Under the pieces are notes generated by a model. It was not told the origin of the DNA and did no database searches. It was given only the letters and a program-made list of their open reading frames with translations. Shown here in pieces: positions 1-11,469 of a stretch of 64,000 bases of DNA. Numbering within the stretch: the first letter of the stretch is position 1; the number at the start of each line of letters is the position of its first letter. Both the position numbers and the translations under genes were made by a program. Origin of the DNA: Adenophora triphylla var. japonica (taxonomy: Eukaryota > Streptophyta > Magnoliopsida > Asterales > Campanulaceae); contig JAFEMH010002511.1 of assembly GCA_022495995.1 (NCBI GenBank), forward strand, positions 62,001-126,000. Reading direction: 5' to 3'.

Positions 1-75
1 ATTATTATTTTATTATTATTTTATTTCTATTATTATTATTATTATTTTATTTTTATTTTTATTATTATTTTATTA

Positions 76-115
<40 letters not shown>

Positions 116-219
116 TATTATCATTTTATTATTATTTTATTATTTTTATTATTATTTTATTATTATTATTATTTTTTTATTATTTTTTATTTTTATTATT
201 ATTTTTATTATTATTATTA

Positions 220-250
<31 letters not shown>

Positions 251-313
251 TTATTATTATTATTTTATTTTTATTATTATTATTATTTTATTATTATTTT
301 ATTATTAATAATA

Positions 314-373
<60 letters not shown>

Positions 374-374
374 A
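1..374. repeat. ATT/TTA trinucleotide microsatellite
   Basis: The first 374 bases are almost entirely A and T in an imperfect ATT repeat, broken by short T runs and rare C. No gene is visible in it. Confidence 0.95.
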
Positions 375-394
375 ATATTATTCATCCACTTTTT

Positions 395-668
395 TTACAC
401 CATTTTCCGGAAAACAACTTCCTTACTTAGGAAAAATTCGGAAAACGTTTTCCTTAGAAACGGCGGAAAATGTTTTCCGAAAAACATTTTCTCCATTTTT
501 CGGAAAACTACCAAACACCGGAAAATGGGAAAAACGTTTTCCGGAAAACAAACATGTTTCGGGGAAAATGGTGAAAACGTTTTCCAAAAAATTACCAAAC
601 ACCGAAAAATGGGGAAAACGTTTTCCGAAAAACGTTTTCCTCCCATTTTCCTGAAAACAAACGGGCCT
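395..668. repeat. Cluster of GGAAAACGTTTTCC palindromes
   Basis: About eight perfect or near-perfect copies of the 14-bp palindrome GGAAAACGTTTTCC or variants such as GGAAAATGTTTTCC lie here, in two imperfect direct repeats that each begin with CCAAACACCG. The block ends with ACAAACGGGCC, which resembles termini of plant MITEs reading GGCCCGTTTGT. The element at 1783 starts with related words. I read this as part of a decayed small transposon; I could not define both ends. Confidence 0.6.
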
Positions 669-714
669 GAGTATGGCTTGGTTTTTCCTTTCCCTTTGTT
701 AGCTACTAAAACTA

Positions 715-1114
715 CTCCCTCCGTTTAGTAGTAAGTGCCACCGTTTAAATGTCAAATTTATAATCAATGTATTTATTTGTTTGTAAATTATTTTTATCCT
801 AATAAAATTGTATTATCATTGTTTTGTTATTTGGAAACGCAATACTCTTTTTCTCTCATTTGAAGCTTCACTTTTTTCTCAAATATATATATTTTTTTTA
901 AAAAAAAAATCACATTTTCTAGAATGGCAAAAGTTTATTATTTTTTTTTATTATTATCATAATATAAATATTTCACTTGCTATATTTACACAATTAAATT
1001 GTGGGTCACTCAATCCACTCACTTATTTCACTCACATTTGAAATTCTTTGAAAATTCCTTCTATTGTTGCAATTATTTATCCTTTTTCCTATTTTGTTGC
1101 ATAGAGGAAGAGAG
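715..1114. mobile_element. Possible degenerate Stowaway-like MITE
   Basis: The left edge TA-CTCCCTCCGT is the classic Stowaway-type terminus. The proposed right edge (GAGGAAGAGAG-TA) matches it only loosely, so the boundary is uncertain. The interior is AT-rich and non-coding. Confidence 0.3.
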
Positions 1115-1236
1115 TACTTGAAAACTAATAATGTAAGCAAAAAAAAAAAAAAATGGAAATTAAATAGCATATCCCTCATTTCTACAAACACAGTATGCGC
1201 ATGCGAGATATTGCTTGATTGCGATTATAAACTATA

Positions 1237-1529
1237 CTCCTCCCTCCCTCAGTCCCACACCAATTGATACTTATTTTCTTTTTGGTCCATTCCACACCAA
1301 TTGATACTGTCCACAATGGAAGAAAATCTTTACTATTTTCTCTACTCATTCTCTCTCCTATTTTACTTTTACACTCACAACATTCTCTCTCCTAACTATT
1401 CCTCCCACTCATTCTCTCTCCTATTTAATTTTTCATACTCACAACATTTCATTTCACTTTTTCTCTCTTTTACTTTCCTTAATATGTGTGCCCAAAATTT
1501 GGGTATCAGTTGATGTGGGACGGAGGGAG
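1237..1529. mobile_element. Stowaway-like MITE
   Basis: Terminal inverted repeats CTCC(TCC)CTC-AGTCCCACA on the left and TGTGGGACGGAGGGAG on the right are flanked by TA, the usual Tc1/mariner target duplication. The inverted repeat continues inward (CAATTGATAC against GTATCAGTTG). Part of the left arm is duplicated near 1288. The interior is the pyrimidine-rich filler typical of the family (ATTCTCTCTCC) and has no coding capacity. Confidence 0.8.
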
Positions 1530-1782
1530 TACTTAATTAGCTTTGTCATTTGTATGATTATTAGAAACTATATAAGTTAAGCATAATGATGTTATTTCAA
1601 AATTTCTTAGGAAACAAACAAACAAAAAAAGTTAAAAATTATTGGTCAATTTCAATTTCAATTTCACTTTCATCATAAGAAAGGGCCAAGTGAATCCTAC
1701 CAAATGCCTTTCAGCCGTGAAAATGTAATTAGAACATTAACTTAGACTATTTTTTTTCGAATTAACATAATAATAAGGCTTC

Positions 1783-2755
1783 GTTTGTTTGTGAGAAAAC
1801 AATTTCCGTAAAATGGTTTCTGAAAAATGAAAATATTTTTCAAAAAATAACATTCGGTTGTTTGGTACGTCTTGAAATCCTAATTGCAGTTGATAGTAAT
1901 GTTATCAAAACTAAAATTAAATATAAGAAAAATGTTTTCCATAAAACATTTTCATTTGTTTGATAAATCTAACAATAACATTTTTTTTATGAATATAAAA
2001 AATTGGGTAGGTGGATGGGGGATAGGGGTAGGGTAGGTGGTAGGGAGAGGGTGAGGTAGGGGGTTGGGGTGGGTTGGTGAGTGATTGAGGGGTGGGTATG
2101 ATAGATAATGGTTGGGGGAGTTGATAAAAATAATTTTAATATGAGTAAAGAAAATTGATGGGTGGGTAGGAGACGTATAAGGGGCGTTCAAGTGTAGTTG
2201 TTAAAAAATAATTTTAATATGAGTTAAAAAAAATTGATAGGGGAGGAAGGGAGTGGGTAGTGGGAGATATGGGGTGGAGAGACAACAGTTGTCAAAAATA
2301 ATTTTAATATGAGTAAAATTATTATTTTTGAACGGGGAGCAGGGGATAGGGTGTGGTGGGGATGGAGGGGAGGCAAGAGAGTTGATAAAAAAAAATATAA
2401 GCAAAAAAAAAATTGAAGGGGAGGGGGTGGGTGGGTGGGGGATTGAAGAGGCGGCATATGAGAGTTGATAAAATAATTAATATGAAAAAAAAAAAAATTG
2501 ATGGGGGGGGAGAAGATGTGGTGGTGTGGTGTGGGGCGAGGTGGGGGTGGGTGAGTGGGCTAGTGGAGGGGTGGCAGTGAAAATTGAAGGGGGGGGGTGT
2601 TTGTGTGTGTGTGTGTGAAGTTCAATTTGCTTATGATTAACGACGTGGACCAAATTTAGTTTAGTGCAGAAAATGACTGTATTTAGTTTGAAAAATTTTA
2701 TTTTCTACGAAGGGTCAAATAATACTTCCAAACAAACTTTGTTTTTGTTTATTAG
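1783..2755. mobile_element. Putative MITE-like element with G-rich core
   Basis: The left end reads GGCTTCGTTTGTTTG and the right end CCAAACAAACTTTG, a plausible but imperfect inverted terminal pair. Next to the left end are GAAAACAATTTCC-like words resembling the block at 395-668. I saw no clean target duplication, so the class is unassigned. The core is occupied by the G-rich tandem block listed separately. Confidence 0.4.
2005..2612 (+). repeat. G-rich tandem repeat block, G-quadruplex-prone
   Basis: At least five units of about 80-93 bp begin near 2119, 2198, 2287, 2380 and 2464. Each opens with GTTGATAAAAATAATTTTAA or a variant, followed by TATGAGTAAA and then 30-50 bases of G runs. The plus strand carries almost no C. 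Runs of three to seven G are closely spaced, for example at 2018-2075 and 2403-2440, so several quadruplexes could form. A short GT repeat lies near 2600-2618. Confidence 0.8.
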
Positions 2756-3547
2756 ATTAGGTAATTGATTTCTTGTGGGAACTAAAGGTCCACAACCATG
2801 TATAAAATGCATTCTAAATAAGCATATAGTACTTTCTCAGTCCTAATACTAATACGATCCTTCCATTCTAAAATTTGTTATTGATATACCATTATAAATA
2901 CTATCAATTACAATTTTTAAATTTTCATTAGAATAAATAAATCAATCTAAAATTATTGCTCAAAATTTATTTGTAATAACGATAAAAAAGTGAAAAAATA
3001 ATTACGAGGCGAAGAGAATACTCCCTTGTATTAGAAGAATGTCATTATTCCTTTGTACCAAAAAAATATTTTATTTTTTATTTTCTTATCACATTAAAAA
3101 AAAAAATTATAGTCTATTTTGACCGAAAACAAGCGACACATATTGCATAACGTAGTTGATTTGTCAAATAAGCCTTATATTTTATTATTTTATTTATTTT
3201 TATATTATTTTTATATCAATGAAATTGTAAAAGAATTATTTTATTATTTAAAAATATAACACTTATGAAACAAATAAAATAAAGTAAAAATACAATTTTG
3301 ATTATGATGACTGAGATAATAGCCATGTATAAAATCAACGTTTGAAATGAAATTTATATGTCAACATCATGTTTTATTTAATGGTTTATTACAGCAAAGA
3401 AGAATGGAATAGTCTAGATTTGTTTATCAACTAAAAAGTAACTTTCCATTTTACAAAAAAAAAAAATGAAAAGAGATACATCAAAACAACGTGACAACCA
3501 AAACTCTCAAATATCAGAAGTACAGTACAATACAATACTACAAATTA
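2756..3547. other. AT-rich intergenic DNA
   Basis: There is no gene and no clear transposon. A possible eroded Stowaway-like element lies around 2830-3025 (left CTTTCTCAGTCC, right GGCGAAGAG), but the ends are too degenerate to call. Confidence 0.6.
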
Positions 3548-3835
3548 CTCCCTCCGTTCCATCCGAAGCGTCACTTTTTATTTAAAAGGGTGTCCCGTTT
3601 AAAGCGTCACCCTTTCCTAAAAAGAAAATATTTTATTAATATTCTATTACCCATCCACTATTCCCTCCACTAATTTCTCTCATCTACACTCACAATACTT
3701 TTTAAATTCACTATTTCCTCCACTAATTCTCTCTCCTATTTTCAAATTACACTCACAACATTTTTTCTTTCCACATTTTTCCTTAATTTGCGTACCATTC
3801 CTAAAATGACGACGCTTCTATCGGGACGGAGGGAG
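3548..3835. mobile_element. Stowaway-like MITE
   Basis: The 288-bp element has left terminus CTCCCTCCGTTCCATC and right terminus GATGGAACG-like sequence ending ATCGGGACGGAGGGAG. It is flanked by TA on both sides. Inside the left end is GAAGCGTCAC and inside the right end GACGACGCTTC, so the inverted repeat is longer than 20 bp with mismatches. No coding sequence. Confidence 0.85.
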
Positions 3836-3982
3836 TATACAATAAACTCCATACAAATATCCTACCCACTAAAGGAAAGGAACTAAAAAATCAAGAAAAT
3901 ACGTACCGACCATTTAGAAACACAACAAAAATCAAACGACGCCAATCCCTAAGAAAAACTAATACTCTTCTCTTTTCTTATA

Positions 3983-4221
3983 CTCCCTCTCCCTCTAATC
4001 CTAAATATTTGTCCCATTTAACTTTTTAGTTAAACTTTGACCACAAATATATGACAATTTAATTATGTTTATGAAATTTTAAAAAATTCTATTTATTCAC
4101 CATTAATAATATTATCAATAACAACTTTTAGAATTTCATGAACATAATTAAATTGTCATATATTTGTGGTTAAAGTTTAACAAAAAAGTCAAATGAGACA
4201 AATATTTAGGAATTGAGGGAG
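3983..4221. mobile_element. Stowaway-like MITE with arms over 80 bp
   Basis: The 239-bp element is flanked by TA and is almost wholly an inverted repeat. From CTCCCTCTCCCTCTAATCC the left arm runs through TATTTGTCCCATTTAACTTT to ACAATTTAATTATG. The right arm mirrors this and ends GAATTGAGGGAG. A transcript through it would fold into a hairpin of more than 80 bp, a typical source of 24-nt small RNAs. Confidence 0.85.
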
Positions 4222-4460
4222 TAATAATTATGGGAGTATATACAGGGGCGGAGCCAGGGGGCATGGGGGCACTTGCCCCCCCCAAAGAAATTTTTGGAAG
4301 TGCAGTGGAATTTTTTTTTTTTGCCCCCCCCCCCATATTTTTTTGTTATATATAATTAACTTCAAGATTAATATTAGTGAGTGGTGTGGTTCAGCGGTAG
4401 AAGGGGTGAAGTTAAAGCTTTTGGTATTTCCTTTCAAATCCATGTTCGAGCCCTGCTACC

Positions 4461-6358
4461 TAGGGGTGTGCGCGGGCCCAAAGCCCGCGGGCTTTGGCAA
4501 AGCCCGGTGTGAGCCCATTTAGTTGCGGGCTTCAATTTCAAGAGCCCAACATAGCGGGCTCAAATTAACGGGCTTTTGCGGGCTTTAAGCGAGCATTTAG
4601 CGGGCTCGGGCTTGACGGGCCCAAATTTAAAATTACAAATTTCAACTTCAAGAACAAAAGAATTGCGATAAAGTTAAAAATTTAACATTACAATTTAGCA
4701 CGAGTCGAAGTTCTCTCACGGCCTAAGAATACACCTTCGTCCTGTGCCTTACTCCTTTGGACCATTTTTAAGTTCCTGCATCACCCACCTGGATGAACGA
4801 GCCTAAGAGCATGTTTAATGGTGAGCATGTTTAATGGTGAACGAATTTTCGTTCACCAAGAACAATTTCGTGAACGAAATTTCGTTCATGGCAATTAGTG
4901 GTGAACGAAATTTCGTTCATGGCCATGAACGAAATTTCGTACATGGGTTTCGTTCATTTCGTGAACGAATCCGTGAACGAAAATTTCGTTCATGGCTATA
5001 TGTGTATTTTGTAATTTTGACATTTTTAAAATTATATTATTGAAATAAAAATATTAAAAATGTTTATAATTTCTTTTTCTCTATAAATAGAGTCTAATTT
5101 TATAATATTTGACATAATTTTAATATTTTACTATTTAAAAATGATAAAAAAAATTATTGTATATATTTGATAATAATTTAATTTTTTAAATATTTAAATT
5201 TTCTCTTGCGTCAAACGACGCCGTTTAGATCAAAATTTCAAAAACGTTTATTTTTCCCTATAAATAGAGCTCAAGATTGCTAGATTATGTACATCTCTTC
5301 TTCCATACTTCCTTTCTTTATACTAAGCAAAAAAAAATCAAGATTTTCCCTATCATTTTATTTATGAGCGCGTTACTTTCTGTTCGTTCGTTTGTGTTGT
5401 ATTTTAATTTTTAATTTTCATGAGTGTAATGTTTTAAATTATCGTAATTTAACGTTTATTTATGAGTGTTTAATTTTTTAAAATTGTGCAATTAAGTAAA
5501 ATAATAAAAAAAAATTATATTTATTGTTAATGATGTTAATAAAAAATAATATTTGTTAATGTATATTATTAATTTTATAATATCAAATTTCTATTAAAAA
5601 ATATTTTCGTGAACGAAAAATTCGTTCACCACTACAGAATGTAAGCTGGCGTGAGCGAAATTTCGTTCACAGATTTTTCGTTCACCATTAAACATGGTCT
5701 AAGGTTTTTGAGTTGGAGGGAGAGGCTACAATTTGTGTGATGCATTGTTGAACCATATACAGTAAATTCTAGAACATACCTCTTGCAAGAGCAATTACAT
5801 CTCTTCTACATGCATTTGCTTCAGTAACTGTGATATCAAAATGCAGTACATGGTCAGTTTGGTTTCCAAAGAATAAGCAAAGCATTTATGCCATGTTTAT
5901 GTCGATGGAAACAACATTTCACACGAATCTAGAACATCAGGAGTTAAGTTATTTTACACTGAAGTGATCACTACAGAATACTAATAAGCTTAAGGGCTAT
6001 GATATGATTGTGGGTGCCAGCAAAGGCCTAGTGGCCAAAGATGGACTGTAATACAGTCTTCGCAATAGTATACCTGTTGTCTCCAATGGAGGAGCTTTTA
6101 GCACTTCTATTGCTCTTCTATAAAGTCCCTGTACAGAATTTAGCAATGGGAATTATATTAAATAACATCCCCTTGAAGAAGGACGCGGGCCGGGCCGGGC
6201 CTAACGGGCCGAAGAACTATGAAAGTCCGATCTCAGCCCAAACCCCGCGGGCTTTCAAGCAGTCAAGCCCAGCAGGGTTGAAAACCTTGCGGGTGCGGGC
6301 CTTACGGGCACGGGCCTTGCGGGTTTCGCGGGCCGATGGACAAGTTTGCACACCCCTA
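4461..6358. mobile_element. Non-autonomous hAT with GCGGGC-rich ends, nested
   Basis: Terminal inverted repeats TAGGGGTGTG and CACACCCCTA are flanked by the 8-bp duplication CTGCTACC (4453-4460) and CTGTTACC (6359-6366), one mismatch. The subterminal 150-200 bp at both ends are packed with GCGGGC / GCCCGC words, likely transposase-binding repeats by analogy with other hAT elements. No transposase is visible. It carries a PIF/Harbinger-like MITE at 4807-5699 and sits inside the older hAT at 4243-12320. Confidence 0.9.
4807..5699. mobile_element. PIF/Harbinger-like MITE
   Basis: The 15-bp ends GAGCATGTTTAATGG and CCATTAAACATGGTC differ at one position and are flanked by TAA (4804-4806 and 5700-5702). 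A 3-bp TWA duplication is the PIF/Harbinger signature. The left terminus is itself tandemly duplicated (4807-4840). Subterminal arrays of GAACGAAATTTCGTTC, a perfect 16-bp palindrome, occur at both ends, about six on the left and two on the right. No transposase is present. Confidence 0.85.
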
Positions 6359-6502
6359 CTGTTACCTACATTTTCAATTAATTTTATTTGTCCTCCATCT
6401 TTGCTATTCTCTCTCTCTCTCTTCATTTCTTTCTCTTAACAGTTTTGTTTTTCTCTTTCTCCTAATTTCCTCACATTTTTTCAATCTTAATTAATTAGTT
6501 AG

Positions 6503-7040
6503 TGACGCAGCACGGAAGCCGGATAAATTTCGTGATTAGCGCACTAATCACAAGAACTCTTCAAGCGAAGAATCCTCAAACGCGAAGAACTGGAATCCAC
6601 CAGAAAAGAGAAGAAATTCTCTGAAATATTAATTAATCAAAAACTGTCGGCCAACATTTAACAAAGTTGCTTTTATACTTCTAAAACCCTAAGCACTGGA
6701 AATTAAAACGATTACTAAAATACCCCTGTTTTACCAAACAACCAGTAACAAAATTGAACAAGGAACGAAAACAAGGAAACCATGACGTCGCGAGGCGCCC
6801 GCCTGGAAGGCCGATCCTTCACCCTGCGTTGCCTTGTCTTGAGGCGCCCGCATCACCTCCGCCGGGGCGGCCGCCTGGGCTGCCGAGGAAAGCTCCATAC
6901 TTGGTCCATTTTGAGGCGAGCGCTTGGATGTGGAAGAGGCGTACGCCTCAACAGAAATCAGTACCTCCGCAACATTGGCTTGAGGCGTGCGCTTGGGGAG
7001 ATATGGGGCGGCCGCCTCATCTCCAGAGTCTCCTGCATCA
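6503..7040 (-). repeat. 3' LTR of the Ty3 element
   Basis: The 538-bp LTR starts TGACGCAGCACGG and ends CTCCTGCATCA on the plus strand. Positions 6790-7020 contain seven quasi-palindromes of the form GAGGCGNNCGCCTC, spaced 20-50 bp apart. The integrase reading frame runs into this LTR and stops near 6731, so the last ~100 residues of the polyprotein are LTR-encoded. A purine-rich tract lies just inside at 7041-7056, read on the minus strand. Confidence 0.95.
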
Positions 7041-8437
7041 GTCTCTCCCACCTGCAAAGAACTCGACCCCGAGTTCACATCGGGATAAAGAACTACATCC
7101 GCATGATACTCATAGATATCCGCAACGTTGAACGTGTTGGAGATGTTCAAATCATTGGGAAGAGCTACCACGTATGCATTGTCATTGATCTTCCGAGTCA
7201 CCTTGAACGGTCCATATTTGCGGGGCTGCAACTTCTTGTACGTACCCACGGGAAAACGCTCCTTCCGCAAGAACACCATAACTTCGTCCCCCACAGCAAA
7301 AACCTTGACTCGCTTCTTTTTATCCGCAGTCGTCTTATTCTTCAACCCCGTAGCCTCTAACTTAGCCTTGACCGCTTCCTTGATAGCTTGCACATCCTTA
7401 GCCATATTCTCAGCAGCCTGACTCACTCCACGACCGCTAGGCAATGGAACCAAATCAACCACGTGTCTAGGGATAGATGTGTACACCAAAGAAAAAGGAG
7501 ACTTCCCTGTCGCCGAGTGTATGGCACTGTTGTAGGCAAACTCCACTTGTGGTAGTGCAAGATCCCACTGTTTTGGTTTGTCCCCACAAACACTCCTAAT
7601 CATGTTCCCCAAGGTCCGATTAGTGACCTCCGTCTGTCCGTCTGTCTGTGGATGTGCTGTAGAGCTCCGATTCAGTGAAGTGCCAAACATGCGCCACAAA
7701 GTAAGCCAGAAATGGCTCAAAAACTTGGTGTCCCTGTCCGAAGTAATGGACTTAGGAACCCCATGTAGTCTCACAATCTCCCTGAAAAATAGCTTCGCAA
7801 TGTTGGAGGCATCCGCCGTCTTCTTGCAAGCAATAAAGTGGGACATCTTGGAGAACCGATCAACCACAACAAATACTGAATCTACACCCCGCTGTGTCCG
7901 AGGCAAGCCCAAGACAAAATCCATGGACAAGTCTAGCCAAATATCATCAGGAACAGGTAGAGGTAAGTAAAGACCCCGGTATTTTGAGGCCCGACCTTTA
8001 GAAACTTGGCACACATAACACCTCCGAACAATAGAACTCGCGTCCTTCCTCAGACGAGGCCAGAAATAACGCTCCTCCAAACTCGCAATAGTCTTGTCTC
8101 GTCCCAGATATCCACTAAGGCCTCCGCCATGCAAGTCACGAATCAGCTTCTCCCGCAGGGAAGAAATAGGAATGCACAACCGATCTCCCTTGAACAAAAA
8201 GCCATCTCGAACATGAAAATCTGCACTAGGGTGCTTGCCCACACACTTCGACCATATCTCCATAAAATCTGCATCCTCCTCGTACAGGTCCTTCAATAAG
8301 TCAAAGCCAACGATCTCCTGCGATAAAGTGATCAACAAAGAAGCCCTCCTGCTCAAAGCATCTGCGACCTTGTTCTGAACTCCCGACTTGTGTTGAATAA
8401 TGAACGGGAACTTCTGCAAGTAACTAACCCGTTGCAT
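6731..8437 (-). pseudogene. RNase H end and integrase of the Ty3 element
   Basis: This 568-codon frame starts with the RNase H/integrase linker ([10 protein letters not shown]). It continues with an HHCC zinc finger (histidines in the LHGG region, CYVC near residues 139-142) and the DDE integrase core ([28 protein letters not shown]). It ends with a C-terminal region ([19 protein letters not shown]). About 100 residues after this are encoded by the LTR and are rich in Ala, Ser and Pro. The start at 8437 is artificial: the true frame enters from upstream through at least two frameshifts at about 8445-8490. Confidence 0.9.
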
Positions 8438-8471
8438 GCATCTTGTTTATCACCTTCGACTATGCAGAATT

Positions 8472-10844
8472 TCAAGGCAAGATGGTCGAAAACGTAACAA
8501 ACTCCCTCTGAACTAGATAATGCTCCCACTGTCGTAAAGCTCGATAGACTGCATAGAACTCCTGATCATACGTGCTCCACTTCTGACGAGCCTCACTCAA
8601 TTTCTCACTGAAGAAAGCCACCGGACGCTTTTCTTGTGAGAGAACAGCCCCAATTCCCACGCCACTAGCATCACACTCCACCTGAAAGATCTTGTCAAAA
8701 TCTGGAAGGGCAAGAACTGGTGCGGTGCATAGCTTCTCCTTGATGAGGGCAAAACTCTGATCTTGCTCCAAGCCCCACTGAAATTTCCCCTTCTTCAGAC
8801 ACTCAGTAATAGGTGCAGTAATAGTGCTGAAATCGCGCACAAACCTCCTGTAAAATGTAGCCAAGCCATGAAAACTGCGCACCTCTGTGACTGACTCTGG
8901 AACCGGCCAATCCCGTATTGCCTTCACCATCTCCTCATCAACATGAATACCGTCCTCACCAACAACAAACCCCAAGAAAAGTAACTTGTTGGTGAAGAAT
9001 ATACACTTCTTAAGATTGATATACAACTGATTATCTTTCAACACCTGCATCACTTGGTTAAGATGTTCCAAATGCGCAGTTCTATCTCTACTATAAATCA
9101 GGATATCATCAAAGTAAACTACTACAAAGGAGCCAATAAAAGGTCGGAATACCTGATTCATCAACCTCATGAATGTACTAGGGGCATTCGACAACCCGAA
9201 TGGCATGACTAGCCACTCGTAAAGACCATCCTTGCTTTTGAAAGCAGTCTTCCACTCATCCCCCGGCCTAATCCGAATCTGATGATACCCACTGCGCAAA
9301 TCCAACTTTGTAAATAATTGAGACCCGGATAATTCATCAAGCATGTCCTCCAGACAAGGAATGGGAAACCTGTACTTGATGGTGATCTTGTTGATGGCCC
9401 GGCTATCAACACACATACGCCACTGATTCCCTTTCTTCGGCACAAGAAGGACAGGCACTGCACATGGGCTCATACTCTCTCTGATAAAACCCTTCTGCAA
9501 CAAGTCTTCAATCTGCTCCCTCAGTATCTCGTTCTCCTTAGGGCTCATGCGGTAATGTGGGAGGTTTGGCAGACTAGCTCCCGGAATCAAATCAATCTGA
9601 TGCTGAATGTCCCTCATAGGAGGGAGCTCATTGGGCAACTCGTCACCAAGTAACTCCTGAAATCCTGATAAAAGCTCTGCAATATCCCGTGGCATCCCGA
9701 TCTCCACACTAACAGAACCCAACAGCCCTTTAACAACTATCGGACAAAAATACTCGGCCTCTGCAATAGCAGCTGTTAGCTCCTTTTCATTCTGTAGGAG
9801 CATCACGACTGGCTTCTCTTTCTCCACCTGCTTCTCAAAACGTGATACAGGAGCTATAGCAATTTTATGATTATCCCAAGTGAACAACAATACATTATCC
9901 CTACCCCGATAAGTAATATCATGGTCAAACTGCCAAGGGCGACCAAGCAATATATGACACACATCCATACTCAGAACATCACAAACGACCTCTTCCCTAT
10001 AATGTTTGCCAATGGAAATAGGGACCCTACAAGTTCGGGTTACTCGGAGTTCTGAACCTTTATTCACCCACCCCAAACTATAAGGACTATCATGAGGTTC
10101 AGTTGCTAAGCCTAGAAATTCGACCAACTTCTGTGAAACAAGATTTTCAGTGCACCCATTATCAATAATCATATTACATACCTTGTTCTTCACAGAACAG
10201 TGTGCACGCATCAGATTCTTCCGTTGACCCTCGTCCTTGGAAGAAAGTAACATCTGTTGGAGCACGCATCCAACTCTCTCACCGGACTCCTCTTCCGCAA
10301 ACTCAGCATCGTCATACTCATTGTCCTCGGGCTCATCATCTTCGTACTCATGCAATACTGCAGCAGTCCTCCGAGTGGGGCAAACATTCGATCTGTGGCC
10401 ATATCCCTGACAACGATAGCACTTGTCCCCTGTTGGCTTGGCGTAAGGATTTGCTGCCTTCTGCGCCGGAGCCTTGCTTACTGCGCTACTGCTAGCATTG
10501 GTTGTACTCTTGGCTTGCGGGACTGGGCCTTTATCAACTACTGCCTCCGAACTACCTTGCTGCGGAAATCTGCGAAAAGGGGTAAAGTTTTTCGCGCTCG
10601 ATTTCTCTATGAGCTCAGCCTTCAACGCTGGGGTGGTAGCATCTGTCAGAGTCCATGCATGATGCAAACTCATCTTCTCTTGGATCGAACCCTTCAATCC
10701 ATTGATGTAACGAGCAATCCTCTGATCCTCGGTCTCCTCAATCCTAACCCGCGCAGTATACCTCTGAAATTCCGTCGTGTACTCATCAACTGTTCTATTG
10801 CCACACGCACACGATTGAGGTATAATCGTATAAGGTCTGCTCAA
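8472..10844 (-). pseudogene. gag C-terminus, protease, reverse transcriptase and RNase H start
   Basis: The 790-codon frame holds, in order, the gag C-terminal part; a CCHC zinc knuckle [14 protein letters not shown] near 10424-10383; an aspartic protease-like segment with [10 protein letters not shown] near 10150 (N where DTG/DSG is usual); reverse transcriptase with the YFDD active-site motif near 9100-9120; and the start of RNase H ([15 protein letters not shown]). It breaks off near 8490, inside RNase H, with a frame change. The Asp-Asn-Gly in place of Asp-Ser/Thr-Gly in the protease is unusual; I cannot tell whether it is tolerated. It is read together with the gag and integrase segments on the minus strand. 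Confidence 0.9.
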
Positions 10845-11469
10845 AATCTGCAGGTAAAAATCGCTCCGAAATTAATCGCTTCATGCGCATCCGTGTTCTC
10901 GATTGGCCCCTTCCCTTGTCGTCGCCCGCGCAACAAGCTTCTCCCACCAAACCGCGGTGCTCTTCAATCTCGATCGCCACCATCTTGACCTGTTTGTTCG
11001 TAGGTACCTCCATAACCTCGAAGAAACGATCAACATCATTCTGCCAATCTAGAAAATCTTCAATCCCCATAGTTCCATAAAATAATGGAATATCCGCTTT
11101 AATCCGGTAATCTTGGCGATGTCGATTTCCACCCCGTTCCGATTCATCACTATCAACCTCAACCTCAGACTCGGAATTAGGATCCTCTTCCTCATTATTT
11201 TCGCCCCTCCTAGGGCGACGGCCCTGTTCAATACCTCTGTCTCTCTCGCCGCCACGATTACGATTAGCACGAGCGTTAGGACCTCGTTGAGCAGCCACGA
11301 GCGCCTCCAACTGTGTCGACATCGCAGCCATGGCTGTGGTTAAGCGATCGAACTCCTCCCTTGGTCCCCCATAACAAATCAGTGGTGAAAATACAGGATA
11401 TGGCCTGCTCTGATACCAACTGACGCAGCACGGAAGCCGGATAAATTTCGTGATTAGCGCACTAATCAC
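10795..11469 (-). pseudogene. gag N-terminal part of the Ty3 element
   Basis: This is the capsid-type part of gag, which packages element RNA in cytoplasmic particles. The frame is open from 11469 (inside the LTR) to 10795; the methionine near 11331 is a reasonable start. It has an Arg/Gly/Glu-rich segment followed by the retrotransposon gag motif with FLDWQNDVDRFFEVMEVP. A frameshift near 10815 separates it from the rest of gag, which continues in the next reading frame ([11 protein letters not shown]). As it stands it ends after 224 codons. Confidence 0.85.
11407..11418 (-). other. Primer-binding site, initiator Met tRNA type
   Basis: Two bases inside the 5' LTR the minus strand reads TGGTATCAGAGC, the complement of the 3' end of plant initiator Met tRNA that primes minus-strand DNA synthesis in many plant LTR elements. 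Confidence 0.9.

Noticed and set aside
2829..3025. Eroded Stowaway-like MITE
   Set aside because: Both ends deviate too far from the family terminus and the arms do not pair well.
6754..7421. Plus-strand open frames of 97-192 codons in the Ty3 element
   Set aside because: They are antisense to integrase and its LTR extension, and the minus-strand frame has clear domain motifs.
10257..10988. 243-codon plus-strand frame
   Set aside because: It is antisense to the gag/zinc knuckle region and has no recognisable domain.
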